Origin: Novosphingobium sp. 28-62-57
GTDB taxonomy: Bacteria > Pseudomonadota > Alphaproteobacteria > Sphingomonadales > Sphingomonadaceae
DNA: 64,000 nt
Assembly: GCA_002256985.1 (NCBI GenBank)
Contig: NCGO01000004.1
Location: 124,001-188,000, forward strand
Direction of reading: 5' to 3'
Positions 9,037 to 18,265 of the stretch are shown piece after piece. The notes under the pieces were generated by a model. It was not told the origin of the DNA and did no database searches. It was given only the letters and a program-made list of their open reading frames with translations. The translations under genes were made by a program, and so were the position numbers. The number at the start of each line of letters is the position of its first letter. The stretch's first letter is position 1.

Positions 9037-9840
9037 TCAGGCTGCTTCGCGTCTTTCGGGGGTGATTTCGGCTGAAACGAACCAGCGGTCTTCGCCTTCG
9101 ATGCCCAGCGCGGTCAGCCGTCCAGAGGCATAGGCGCCGGTATCGATGCCGATGCGGTTGGGCAGGACATCAGGCTCTTGCGTGATCGTGTGCCCGTGCA
9201 CCACCATATGGCCATGCCATTGGTCATGCTGCAGAAATTCCTGCCGGATCCAGCGCAAGTCTGATCGCGTCTGGTCCTCTACCGGCACACCGGGGCGAAT
9301 GCCGGCATGGACGAACAGGTAATCACCAATGACGATCCGGTCTTCCATCGCGTGGAAGAAGTCCACGTGGTCTGCCGGGACGAGCTCGGCCATGCGCCCG
9401 ATCAGGTCTTCCAGCGTTGACTGGCTGTATTCCTCGGGTTTCAGGCCATAGCTGAACAGCGTTTCCTTGCCGCCATGGCGCAGGAAATGGCGCAGCGCGT
9501 CTTCGCTTTGCATGCTGACCAGCAGCATTTCCTCGTGATTGCCCGCCAGCACGCGCACTTTGCCCGTTTGCACAAGCTGGATCACGCGATCCACCACGGC
9601 ACGGCTATCGGGCCCGCGATCAATCAGATCGCCCAGCAGGATCAGCGTGGTCTTGGCAGGGCCGCGGCTGGCGTCATCTTCTTCGATGCGCGCAAGCAAC
9701 TGATCGAGCAGGTCCAGCCGCCCGTGAATGTCGCCCACGGCATAGACGCGTTCTCCCATGGGCACACGCGCAATGGCCATTGCGGCTTGGGCCGGTTCAT
9801 CGGCGTTTGAAGAGAACAGGGAACGCAGTTTGTTTAACAT
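9037..9840 (-). CDS. PPP-family metallophosphoesterase (ApaH/serine-threonine phosphatase-like)
   Basis: 267 residues. The metal-binding motifs of the PPP family are in order: GDIHG (Asp37, His39), GDLIDRG (Asp71) and GNHE (Asn101-His102), with later His residues in FVHAG and VVHGHT. The enzyme probably removes phosphate from proteins or cleaves dinucleoside polyphosphates in the cytoplasm; the motifs do not decide which. It lies 93 bases downstream of the SIMPL gene on the same strand and may share a transcript with it. Confidence 0.85.
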   Translation of the reverse strand: MLNKLRSLFSSNADEPAQAAMAIARVPMGERVYAVGDIHGRLDLLDQLLARIEEDDASRGPAKTTLILLGDLIDRGPDSRAVVDRVIQLVQTGKVRVLAGNHEEMLLVSMQSEDALRHFLRHGGKETLFSYGLKPEEYSQSTLEDLIGRMAELVPADHVDFFHAMEDRIVIGDYLFVHAGIRPGVPVEDQTRSDLRWIRQEFLQHDQWHGHMVVHGHTITQEPDVLPNRIGIDTGAYASGRLTALGIEGEDRWFVSAEITPERREAA

Positions 9841-9933
9841 GTTGCCTCGTAGCCGGGCGATATGGGGGCAAGCTGTGCGCGATGCAACAACCGCTGCCTT
9901 TTCGCCCGGTTACGCACAAATACCTATCGAACC

Positions 9934-10692
9934 CTATCGCAGGTAGAAATCGATCGTGGTGACGACCCGCACCTTTTTATAGGGGCTGTCTGAAACGCCC
10001 CAGCCGCCGCCATCGCCATCGCGCGCGGTGATCTCGAAATAGCCCTGACTGGCGGTCTTGATCCCGTCCACCGAAGCGCCGCTATCGCGGGCAAACTGTT
10101 CGGCGGCAGATCGTGCGTCCTTGGTGGCGGCGGCCACCATCTCGGGCTTGATCGTGTTCAGCTTGGTGAAGGTATAGGCCATGCCTGAGCCTTCCTCCAG
10201 CATCACGCCGCGCCGGACGAGGTCAAACTGCCGCTTCACCGCCTTTTGCGCGCGGTCCACATCGGTGGTGCGCAAGGTCATGCGCTGGCGCACGGTAAAG
10301 CTTACTATGCCGTTGTTGTTGAAGCTTTGCACGTTGACGCCGGTGGGCTGCAGTGCCTCAGGCGGAAAGCCCAGCTCGCCAAAGAACGTGCGGATCGATT
10401 GGCTATCCCGGTCAACACTGGCCTGCGCGCTGGCCATATCGGGCGCAGTGGCGGAATAGGCCAGCGTCCACGTGGCAAGGTCTGCGGTCACTTCGCGTTC
10501 GGCCAGCCCGCGCACGGTGACCGACCGATCCGCCACTTTGGCGCGGCGAAAGCCATCGCCGATGAACCAGCCGCCGATGACCAGCCCGAGGGTCAGGACC
10601 GCGGCGGGCAACAGCCCATTTCCGCCTTGTGGAACAAACCGTCGCATCACGCCTTGGGTCTGGCCCGCATCGTCGCTATCTTCGCCCTGCAT
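9934..10692 (-). CDS. SIMPL (DUF541) domain protein
   Basis: 252 residues. One membrane segment at about 27-46 anchors a periplasmic SIMPL domain (from VTVRGLAEREV to the C-terminal KKVRVVTTIDFYLR). Members of the family are linked to oxidative stress and kinase signalling, but no activity is established. The Gln/Phe-rich middle (GVNVQSFNNN, TVRQRMTLRTTD) fits the family. It is divergent from the glyoxalase gene and upstream of the phosphatase. Confidence 0.85.
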   Translation of the reverse strand: MQGEDSDDAGQTQGVMRRFVPQGGNGLLPAAVLTLGLVIGGWFIGDGFRRAKVADRSVTVRGLAEREVTADLATWTLAYSATAPDMASAQASVDRDSQSIRTFFGELGFPPEALQPTGVNVQSFNNNGIVSFTVRQRMTLRTTDVDRAQKAVKRQFDLVRRGVMLEEGSGMAYTFTKLNTIKPEMVAAATKDARSAAEQFARDSGASVDGIKTASQGYFEITARDGDGGGWGVSDSPYKKVRVVTTIDFYLR

Positions 10693-10781
10693 CGTGATCT
10701 CCCCTGCGCCGCGCGGTGCGGTGCTGCGACAAGTTGTGCGATTCTATCGATGAACCGTTTTTGAACGAAGAGGTTCCTGCC

Positions 10782-11219
10782 GTGACCAAGTTTCTCCATA
10801 CCATGATCCGGGTGACCGATCCGGATGCGACCATCGCGTTTTTCGAACTGGTGGGCCTGAAAGAGGTGCGCCGCTTTTCCAGCGAGCAGGGCCGCTTCAC
10901 GCTGATCTTCTTGGCAGCCCCCGGTCAGGAAGGCGTGGCCGAAGTGGAATTGACCTACAATTGGCCGCCCGAGGATGGCTCACCTGCCGAAACCTATACT
11001 GGCGGGCGCAATTTCGGCCACTTGGCCTATCGCGTGGATAACATCTACGAAACGTGCCAGCGCATCATGGACGCCGGGCACATCGTCCACCGCCCTCCGC
11101 GCGATGGCCACATGGCCTTCGTCAAATCGTCCGATGGCATCTCGATCGAACTGCTGCAGGAAGGTCACTTGCCGCCGCAGGAGCCATGGGCGAGCATGGC
11201 GAACACCGGCACCTGGTAA
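10782..11219 (+). CDS. gloA: Lactoylglutathione lyase (glyoxalase I)
   Basis: Converts the hemithioacetal of methylglyoxal and glutathione to S-lactoylglutathione in the cytosol. The GTG at 10782 is chosen because GAAGAGG lies 9 bases upstream; it gives 145 residues, the usual bacterial length, whereas an upstream start at 10716 adds an unrelated leader. The metal ligands fall at His6, Glu56, His80 and Glu123, very close to those of E. coli GloA. Two beta-alpha-beta-beta-beta modules (HTMIRVTDPDATIAFF; FGHLAYRVDNIYET) are clear. It stands alone, divergent from the SIMPL gene. Confidence 0.93.
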   Translation: MTKFLHTMIRVTDPDATIAFFELVGLKEVRRFSSEQGRFTLIFLAAPGQEGVAEVELTYNWPPEDGSPAETYTGGRNFGHLAYRVDNIYETCQRIMDAGHIVHRPPRDGHMAFVKSSDGISIELLQEGHLPPQEPWASMANTGTW

Positions 11220-11642
11220 GCACTCGGCCGAAAGGCATCACGAATCACCGCGGCGTCTGGAGCAATCCGGGCGCCGTTTTGCTGCGTGGCAAGCCCTTGC
11301 GCCGCCGCAAAACCAAAAAGGGTGTCTCTGTATTGTAAAAGGGCGTTGACTCCATATTGCCCTGCAGCATTATCAATCCCGGACGGGCGTCATGGAATGG
11401 CCAAAAGGCCACGCGCGTTGAAGGGGTAATGCCAAGCATCTGAACACTGCCGCGCAAGCGTGGCGGGGCTGGGGACGTCACTGTCTTTCGGCAACAGGCA
11501 AGTCTTGCCCTTTCCGGCTGGGTCGCTTTGCGCGGCGATCCGGGCATGCTGCGCTGCAGCAAAACGAGCCAGCGCTTTGACGTGGGAGAGCAATGTCACG
11601 GGAGGCGGGAACGCCAGAGTTACCAACAGGGGTTGATCGAAA
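11220..11642. promoter_or_regulatory. Gap with candidate sigma70 promoter for TonB receptor
   Basis: No gene is supported in this 423-base gap. A possible promoter reads TTGACT at 11346 and ATTATC at 11369 with a 17-base spacer, pointing at the downstream receptor and leaving a leader of about 260 bases. The long leader could hold a regulatory element but no known riboswitch is recognised. Confidence 0.35.
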
Positions 11643-14318
11643 ATGAGAAAGCAGATCCGGGTCCGGTCGCGCGCCATGAGGGTACTGGCGGCCACTACCA
11701 TCCTCTCCACCACCGCGCTGCCGCTGGCCGTGCGCGCTGCTGAAGAGCCGCAGGAAGCCACGGCCCCCGCCGAACCGCAGGCCGAAGGCACCGAACCCGG
11801 GCTTGGCGAAATCGTCGTCACCGCCACGCGCACAGCCACCTCGATCCAGAAAGTGCCGATCTCGATGCAGGCCTTGAGCGCAGACGTGCTCGGCCAGCGT
11901 CAGGTCAAGGGCCTGACCGATTTTGCCGCGCTGTTGCCCTCGGTCACCTTCGCGGGCATCGGCCCGGGCCGCAACACGCCTTATTTCCGCGGCATCGTGC
12001 CCGCAGGCGGCGGCCGTGAATCGGTCGGTTACTACATTGACGATATTCCGATCACCGGCACTGGCCTGCCCGATATTCAGGCCTATGACCTTGAGCGTAT
12101 CGAGGCGCTGTCCGGCCCGCAGGGCACCCTTTATGGCGCAGGCTCGCTGGCGGGCACGATCCGTTTCATCACGGCAAAGCCCAAGACTGACAAGTTCGAG
12201 TTCGGCTATGACGCCGAAGTGAACAAGTACGGCAAGGGCGATTTTGGCGGCCAGTACCAAAGCTTTATCAACGTCCCGCTCAGCGATACGCTGGCCGTGC
12301 GCGTGATGGGCTTCTACCGCAAGGACGGCGGCTATATCGACAACACGCCGAACAACGGCCGGTTCAACGATGGGCGTCCCTCGGTGCTGACGCTGGGCGA
12401 TAACAACCCCGCGACCAGCTTCACGCTCGACAACTCCGACATCGCCGAGGACGATTACAACACGATCGAAGGCTATGGCGGCCGCCTGCAGGTGCTGTGG
12501 CAGCCGTTCGACGGTTGGGACATCATGCCCTCGATCACCGCGCAGCAGCAGATTGCCGATGGCTATTTCGGCTACGACAAGCGCGTGGGCGATCTTGAGG
12601 TTCACGATTACGACACGACCAGCCAGAACGACAAGTTCTATCAGGCCGCGCTCAGCATTCATGGCCACATCGGCGATTGGGACATTGTTTCGGCGACCGG
12701 CTACTATCAGCGCCAGATCAAGCTCCTGAACGATTACACGTATTACACCGTCACTTACGATGGCTTCGGCGCGGGCTATGAGAGCTATCTGCAGTTCTTT
12801 GACAAGAGCGGCTGCAGCGGCTCGGGCGCTTCGCTCCGGTGCAATACCTTGCTCAACCCGACGCAGTTCTACAGCGGTTTGCGCAATGAACGGAAGTTCA
12901 CGCAGGAGCTTCGTCTGTCGACTCCCAAATCGTGGCCGTTTGATGTCACGATCGGTGGCTTCCTCCACCACCAGACGAACGAATCCAACAACGACTACGG
13001 CATCCATGGCCTTGCCGATATCGTCGGCTTTACCCAGGGCGGTGGCGGCGACAGCAATCCGGCTGGCTTCGGCATTCCGGTCAGCCAGGGCGGCACGATG
13101 GTCCTTGGCTCGCCAGCGGTGAAGCGTGACGCGTTCTACCTGACCGAGCAGACCAATCACTGGAAGGACTACGCAGTCTTTGCCGAAGGCCACTACAACA
13201 TCACCCCGGAGCTGAAGATCACAGGGGGCATCCGCTATTTCTGGACACGCTTTGACGTGACCGGTTTTGCCGGGGTTGCGGCTTCTGCGCAGAATGCGCC
13301 GTCCATCTTCCTGCCGACAAATTCGGTAGGCTGCCCGCTGCCACTCCCTGCAGAGCGCCTGCAGTGCCGCAACATCAACCGCCTCGATCCGGAAAGCATC
13401 GGTCGGTATCGTGAAGATGGACAGACCCACAAGATCGCGCTGAACTGGCAGTTCGAGCCCGACAAGATGGTCTATGCCAACTACTCCACCGGCTTCCGCC
13501 CCGGCGGTTACAACCGACCGCTGCGCATCCGCGCAACCGACACGCTGCCCAGCGTTGTCGTGGCAGCGCCTGCGTTCAATTCGGAAACACTGACCAACTT
13601 CGAACTTGGTTTCAAGGGCACCTGGAACAACATCTTCCGCTTCAACACCGCGATCTATCTGGAGAAGTGGAACGACATCCAATACGGCGTGGTCGTCGCC
13701 GGTGCGCAGGGTGCAGGCTATACCGGCAACGCCGGGAAGGCCGAAGTCAAGGGCATCGAATACGATGCCGACCTGAAACTGGGCCAGATCACCATTTCCA
13801 GCTCGGGTGCGTTCAACGATGGCAAGCTGAAGGAAGACTTCTGCAACTTCGTGGCCGATCGCGCCAACGAAACCATCGCGCAGCTTGCCACTTGCGCGGT
13901 GGGCACGCCGGTTCCAAACACCAACGGCCAGACCCCATCGGTCGCTGCGGCCAAGGGCACCCGCCTGCCACGTCAGCCCAAGTTCAAGGGCACCACGTCG
14001 GTGCGCTATGACGGGGATTGGGGCGATGCACGGTTTTATGTTCAGGGCGCAGCCCTTTACCAGACCAGTGCGACGCAGGACCTCAACGTCGATCAGAACG
14101 CGCTTTACGGAAACACAGCCGGCTTCGTCAGCTTTGATTTCTCGGCCGGTATCCGCAAGGAAAACTGGACGCTCGATCTGTTCATCCAGAACGCCTTCGA
14201 CAAGCGTGGCGAGCTGACCAAGAACACCTTCTGCTCGATCGACTTCTGCTCGGGCTCGGCGCGTACCTTCATCATCAAGCCACAGTTCTTCGGCATCCGC
14301 TGGGGCCAGCGCTACTGA
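11643..14318 (+). CDS. TonB-dependent receptor
   Basis: 891 residues. A signal peptide ends near LAVRAAEE (about residue 34); a TonB box-like segment (EIVVTATR) begins near residue 56. The plug follows (VKGLTDFAALLPSVTF, YYIDDIPITG, IEALSGPQGTLYGAGSLAGT) and then the barrel (GGIRYFW, YANYSTGFRPGGYNRP). This pattern is typical of the sphingomonad receptor family often annotated as iron complex or sterol/aromatic compound receptors, but the ligand is not evident here. GGGG occurs about 10 bases before the ATG. An internal ATG at 11679 would give a shorter signal peptide. The 948-codon ORF on the opposite strand is a shadow of this gene. Confidence 0.92.
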   Translation: MRKQIRVRSRAMRVLAATTILSTTALPLAVRAAEEPQEATAPAEPQAEGTEPGLGEIVVTATRTATSIQKVPISMQALSADVLGQRQVKGLTDFAALLPSVTFAGIGPGRNTPYFRGIVPAGGGRESVGYYIDDIPITGTGLPDIQAYDLERIEALSGPQGTLYGAGSLAGTIRFITAKPKTDKFEFGYDAEVNKYGKGDFGGQYQSFINVPLSDTLAVRVMGFYRKDGGYIDNTPNNGRFNDGRPSVLTLGDNNPATSFTLDNSDIAEDDYNTIEGYGGRLQVLWQPFDGWDIMPSITAQQQIADGYFGYDKRVGDLEVHDYDTTSQNDKFYQAALSIHGHIGDWDIVSATGYYQRQIKLLNDYTYYTVTYDGFGAGYESYLQFFDKSGCSGSGASLRCNTLLNPTQFYSGLRNERKFTQELRLSTPKSWPFDVTIGGFLHHQTNESNNDYGIHGLADIVGFTQGGGGDSNPAGFGIPVSQGGTMVLGSPAVKRDAFYLTEQTNHWKDYAVFAEGHYNITPELKITGGIRYFWTRFDVTGFAGVAASAQNAPSIFLPTNSVGCPLPLPAERLQCRNINRLDPESIGRYREDGQTHKIALNWQFEPDKMVYANYSTGFRPGGYNRPLRIRATDTLPSVVVAAPAFNSETLTNFELGFKGTWNNIFRFNTAIYLEKWNDIQYGVVVAGAQGAGYTGNAGKAEVKGIEYDADLKLGQITISSSGAFNDGKLKEDFCNFVADRANETIAQLATCAVGTPVPNTNGQTPSVAAAKGTRLPRQPKFKGTTSVRYDGDWGDARFYVQGAALYQTSATQDLNVDQNALYGNTAGFVSFDFSAGIRKENWTLDLFIQNAFDKRGELTKNTFCSIDFCSGSARTFIIKPQFFGIRWGQRY

Positions 14319-14417
14319 TTTCACACAAGTTTATCCTGCGAGTACCCACTGGCCTCCACGGGAAACCGTGGGGGCCATTTTTTGTCGCGTGAAGGTGGGC
14401 TGTGCGCAGACCGAAAG

Positions 14418-14518
14418 CCCCCTCCTCTTCAGAGGAGGGGGTTGGGGGTGGTGGCGTTGTGCACCAAACTTGCGTGGCAAACACCACCCCCCGGCCCCCT
14501 CCTCTGAAGAGGAGGGGG
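14418..14518. repeat. Inverted REP pair (REPIN-like), first copy
   Basis: Two hairpins with 11-base arms CCCCCTCCTCT / AGAGGAGGGGG lie at 14418-14441 and 14495-14518. The sequences inside them (GGTTGGGGGTGGTG and CACCACCCCCCGGCC) are also roughly complementary, so the whole unit is one large nested inverted repeat, as in REPINs. Confidence 0.75.
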
Positions 14519-14592
14519 AGAAGGCTGGCCCATCTACGCCCCACACCCCCACACCCCACACCCCCACACCTTTGCAACCCCGCTCCCCCTGC

Positions 14593-14670
14593 GTCCCCGC
14601 GAAGGCGGGGACCTCGGTGGTGTTACGGAACGGTGATGTAAAACGCCTGAGGCCCCCGCCTGCGCGGGGG
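14593..14670. repeat. Inverted REP pair (REPIN-like), second copy
   Basis: Hairpins GTCCCCGC-GAAG-GCGGGGAC (14593-14612) and CCCCCGC-CTGC-GCGGGGG (14653-14670) face each other across about 40 bases, with complementary flanks (ACCTC and GAGGC). Confidence 0.65.
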
Positions 14671-14735
14671 GAGCCGGAAGTTTATCCTGAGCTTGTCGAA
14701 GGGCGGGGGCGCTGTGCGTGAGGGGGTGGGCAACT

Positions 14736-16766
14736 TCACCCTGCAGGCGCGTCCGGGTAACTTTCCAGCACCGGCCCCAGCGCCGCCTTCAACGGCCCCA
14801 GCCATGGCTCATAGGGCTTCCACGCCTCCAGCCCATCCTTGAAGATTGGCTGGCGCACTTGTTCCGAACTGGCGGTGCGCACCGCGCGGTCATTGTTGTA
14901 GAATTCAAGGCATGCCGGTTCAAACGGCAGGACCAGATAATCCAACACGCGGCGCACTTCGGCTTCGGTATCGGCTACCACGCGTTCATAGATCACGCGG
15001 TGCACGGTGCCCGGCATCTGGGCGTCCCACGCCGCCATCATCCCCACGTAATCGCGATAATACTGCCCGATATCGGCCAGATCATACGTAAATGTCTGCC
15101 CGCGCGCGAAGTGTTGTTTCCAGCCGGAAAAGCAGCACGACAGCGGGTGCCGCCGCGCGTCCACGATCTTGGCATTGGGTAGGATCAGGTGGATCAGGCC
15201 CACGTGCTGCCAATTGTTGGGCATCTTATCGATGAACAGCGGCCGTTCGGTTTGCCGATGCACCCGTGTGCGCTCGATATACTCCTCGCCCAGCCGCGTG
15301 CGATCAGCGGGTGAAAGCGCGGCAATCATGCTGGTAAAGTCAGGAAATTCGCCTTCGTCCACCCGCGATTGCAGGCGCGCGGCGATCATCATCATCTCGG
15401 GCAATTCCATCGTGCCTTCGATGGCCGAATGGCTGGCCAGAATCTGCTCGACCAGCGTGGAGCCCGAACGCGGCAGGCCCACCACAAAGATCGGGTCCGG
15501 GGCAGGGCACCCGCCATCCCCCAACTGCGCGATGAAAGCGGCGGTAAACGTCGTTTGGGCAGCCTGCACTTCGGCGGAAAACGCATCCGCATCATGCCGG
15601 ATCATCGTGCGGCGCAGCGCATTGCCCTTGGCATAATGCGCAAATGAAGCCTCGTGGCTTTTGGCATCTTCCAGCGCCTTGCCGAGCGAGAAGTGCAGGT
15701 GGAAAATGTCCTCCCGGCGCGCTTCGTCTTTCGGATCGAGAGTTGCCAGCGCCGCTTCCATCGCGGCGATGTCGTCCGGCCCCAGCTTCACGGTTTTCAG
15801 ATTGGCCAGGCTCCACCACGCCTCGCCCATCGTTGCTTGCCGCGAAACGGCGGCGCGGTAGGCCTCGACCGCTTCGGCCTGCTCGCCCAGCGTTTTCAGC
15901 ACATGACCAAGGTTCTGCCAGACTTGCGGCTGGTCGGGCTGATCGGCCAGAAGGGCACGATAGAGTTCCGCCGCACGCTCCTGATGGCCCAGCCGCACCA
16001 GCACCGATGCCAGGATCAGCTTGTGCCCCGGCGCAGGGATCGGCGATTTCACCAGCATTTCAGCGTGAGCCAGTGCGTCTGCCAGCCGGTTGGTCTGCAA
16101 CAGCAGCCGGATCAGGAAATCGCGCGCCAGATCAAAACCGGGGGCCAGCGCGACCGCCTTTTCCACCCGCTCCAGCGCAGGCGTCATCTCCCCGCGCCGC
16201 CAGGCGATCTCGCCATAGAGTCGCAGGGCAGGGGCATCATCGGCATGGCGCGCCAGCCGCGCGGCCAGCAGAGCCTCTGCCGCGTCCAGATCACCCTCGT
16301 TCACCGCAACCGCTGCCTGCAGCAATTCCTTGTCGCGCGATGAGGCATGGATGCCGGAAAGATCGGCGCGCCATGCGTCCTGTTGCCGTTTCGCCTTGCG
16401 CAATTGCTGCGCCAGCAGGAACCAGCCCGAAGCCACCATCGGCTGCATCTGCGTCAGCGCTTCAAGCGCGGCGATGGCGCGCGGCGTATCGCCAAGGTCG
16501 CTGGCGACTTGCGCCAGTTCCCACAACACGGCGGGCACGCGCGCTCCGCTGCGGGCAAGCGCATCCAGCTTGCCCAGCGCCTGCCGCCCTTTGCCCATGC
16601 GCCGCAACGCGCGCGCGGCCAGAAACTCCGCCGGAGGAAAACCCGGCACTTGGCGCAACATCGCCTCAGCCTTGCCCAGCGCCAGATGAGGCTGCTTGTC
16701 CAGCAGTGCTTCAGCCTCGGCCATGGCCTGTGGCGGAATGGGGGGAGTGCGGGCCGGCTGGATCAT
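14736..16766 (-). CDS. TPR-repeat sulfotransferase
   Basis: 676 residues. Roughly residues 10-345 are tetratricopeptide-type helical repeats (for example LWELAQVASDLGDTPRAIAA and VWQNLGHVLKTLGEQAEAVE). The C-terminal 250 residues form a sulfotransferase domain with the PAPS 5'-phosphosulfate loop VVGLPRSGSTLVEQIL (428-443) and an RRHPLSCCFS segment matching the 3'-phosphate region. It should transfer sulfate from PAPS to an acceptor that the sequence does not reveal. There is no signal peptide, so it acts in the cytoplasm. It lies 74 bases downstream of the NADH dehydrogenase gene on the same strand. Confidence 0.88.
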   Translation of the reverse strand: MIQPARTPPIPPQAMAEAEALLDKQPHLALGKAEAMLRQVPGFPPAEFLAARALRRMGKGRQALGKLDALARSGARVPAVLWELAQVASDLGDTPRAIAALEALTQMQPMVASGWFLLAQQLRKAKRQQDAWRADLSGIHASSRDKELLQAAVAVNEGDLDAAEALLAARLARHADDAPALRLYGEIAWRRGEMTPALERVEKAVALAPGFDLARDFLIRLLLQTNRLADALAHAEMLVKSPIPAPGHKLILASVLVRLGHQERAAELYRALLADQPDQPQVWQNLGHVLKTLGEQAEAVEAYRAAVSRQATMGEAWWSLANLKTVKLGPDDIAAMEAALATLDPKDEARREDIFHLHFSLGKALEDAKSHEASFAHYAKGNALRRTMIRHDADAFSAEVQAAQTTFTAAFIAQLGDGGCPAPDPIFVVGLPRSGSTLVEQILASHSAIEGTMELPEMMMIAARLQSRVDEGEFPDFTSMIAALSPADRTRLGEEYIERTRVHRQTERPLFIDKMPNNWQHVGLIHLILPNAKIVDARRHPLSCCFSGWKQHFARGQTFTYDLADIGQYYRDYVGMMAAWDAQMPGTVHRVIYERVVADTEAEVRRVLDYLVLPFEPACLEFYNNDRAVRTASSEQVRQPIFKDGLEAWKPYEPWLGPLKAALGPVLESYPDAPAG

Positions 16767-16840
16767 CGCGCCAGCCTAGACTTGGGTACCGCCAAACTGT
16801 GTACGTTAAAAGACGCAGGGCAATCGGCGTTGCTATCCGA

Positions 16841-18154
16841 TCAATGCAGCTTCAACTTTGGCCGCACGATCTGGTTCACATGCCCCAGCATGATCAGGCC
16901 AACCCCGCGCCACCATCCATGAATCGCGATCAGATGCATGCGATAGAGCGAGACATAGACCGTCCGCGCGATCCAGCCGTCCACGCGCATGCGGCCGCCC
17001 ACCAGATTGCCCATCAGGCTGCCCACCGTGGAAAACCGGCTGAGCGATACGAGCGAGCCATGATCCTGATAGACGAAATCTTTCAGCGGCTTGCCCTCTT
17101 GCGCACGGACCAGATTGGTGAAGATCAAGCTGGCCATCTGGTGCGCAGATTGCGCGCGCGGCGGGATCGGCTGTTCGCGGCCCGGCAACATGCACGATGC
17201 GCAATCACCCAGCGCATAGATCCGATCGTCGGTCACGGTCTGCAGCGTGGGCCGCACGACGATCTTGTTGCCGCGTGCCAGCTCCAGATCGCTCATCGTC
17301 GTGATTTCATCCGCGCCTTTTACGCCTGCGGCCCACACGATCAGGTCGGCCTCGATCACGGCGCCGCTGCCGGTGTGGACCGCACGGTCCTCCAGCCGCG
17401 TAACTTGCGTTTTGTCGAGCACGTGGACGCCGAGATTCTCAAGCTCCTGCTTGGCCTTCATCGCCAGCGTTTCGTCCAAAGCGGGCAGGATGCGTGGGCC
17501 TGCTTCGATCAGTGATACCTGCAGCTTGGTTTCGTCAAACACCTCAAGCCCATAATGGCGCAAGGCTTTGGCCGCATTGTAAAGTTCTGCCGCCAATTCC
17601 ACCCCGGTCGCTCCGCCGCCGACAATGCTGACCCGCACGCAGGCATCGGCATCGCCGGTCTGGTGCGCGTGATTGGTGCGCAAGCAGGCGTTCAGGAGCT
17701 TTTGGCGGAACCGGTCCGCCTGTGGCCGGTCTTCCAGGAACATGGCATGTTCGCGCACGCCCGGCACGCCGAAATCGTTGGAAATTCCGCCGATGGCCAG
17801 CACCAGATAGTCATAGCGGATGGTGTGGCGGCCAATCACTTCCTCGCCATGTTCATCGTGCAAAGGTGCGGTGGTGATGGTGCGGGCGGTGCGATCAATG
17901 CTTTCGATGCTGCCGTTGAAAAAGCGATAGCCCCAGCGCACCGCATGTCCGCCATAGCCAACCTCATCAAGATTGGCATCGAGCGATCCGGCGGCCACTT
18001 CATGCAGCAGCGGCTTCCAGATGTGGGTCAGATTGCGATCGATCAGGATGATGTCGTGCTGCTTGCGCCCGAACTTGGCGCCCAGTTTGCGCACCAGTTC
18101 CAGCCCGCCGGCACCGCCGCCCACCACCACGATCTGTGTCTTCTGCTGGGCCAA
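16841..18154 (-). CDS. ndh: Type II NADH dehydrogenase (NAD(P)/FAD oxidoreductase)
   Basis: 437 residues. It should pass electrons from NADH to membrane quinone without pumping protons. An N-terminal FAD Rossmann motif (VVVGGGAGGLEL, from about residue 9) and an internal NADH motif (VSIVGGGATGVELAAEL, about 172-188) are present, along with the FAD C-terminal motif IYALGDCAS and the quinone-side AQSAHQMA block. The basic amphipathic C-terminus fits membrane attachment. It follows the qhp operon with a gap of about 110 bases and may supply an alternative route into the respiratory chain. A sulfide:quinone reductase is less likely, as the SQR Cys pattern is missing. Confidence 0.9.
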   Translation of the reverse strand: MAQQKTQIVVVGGGAGGLELVRKLGAKFGRKQHDIILIDRNLTHIWKPLLHEVAAGSLDANLDEVGYGGHAVRWGYRFFNGSIESIDRTARTITTAPLHDEHGEEVIGRHTIRYDYLVLAIGGISNDFGVPGVREHAMFLEDRPQADRFRQKLLNACLRTNHAHQTGDADACVRVSIVGGGATGVELAAELYNAAKALRHYGLEVFDETKLQVSLIEAGPRILPALDETLAMKAKQELENLGVHVLDKTQVTRLEDRAVHTGSGAVIEADLIVWAAGVKGADEITTMSDLELARGNKIVVRPTLQTVTDDRIYALGDCASCMLPGREQPIPPRAQSAHQMASLIFTNLVRAQEGKPLKDFVYQDHGSLVSLSRFSTVGSLMGNLVGGRMRVDGWIARTVYVSLYRMHLIAIHGWWRGVGLIMLGHVNQIVRPKLKLH

Positions 18155-18265
18155 CGCTGTCCCCTATTGGCTGCCACGCCTGTAAAACGCATCATGACAG
18201 TAATCGCCAAATGAAATCAAGCTGGCCTGTTGGCCCGATTGCTCGATATGTACTGTCGTGGTGAA

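Larger units (their letters stand above)
14319..14735. other. Intergenic repeat island between convergent genes
   Basis: A 417-base gap between convergent genes that holds two inverted REP pairs and a further single palindrome at about 14684-14706 (TATCCTGAGCTTGTCGAAGG). No gene is supported. C-rich tracts such as CCCCACACCCCCACACC lie between the repeats. Confidence 0.7.

Noticed and set aside
11478-14324. 948-codon ORF on the minus strand across the second TonB receptor gene
   Set aside because: It mirrors the receptor on the plus strand, which has a signal peptide, plug and barrel motifs; the antisense translation has no family features.
15644-17515. 623-codon plus-strand ORF
   Set aside because: Antisense to the sulfotransferase and NADH dehydrogenase genes; Pro/Ala/Arg-rich with no motif.
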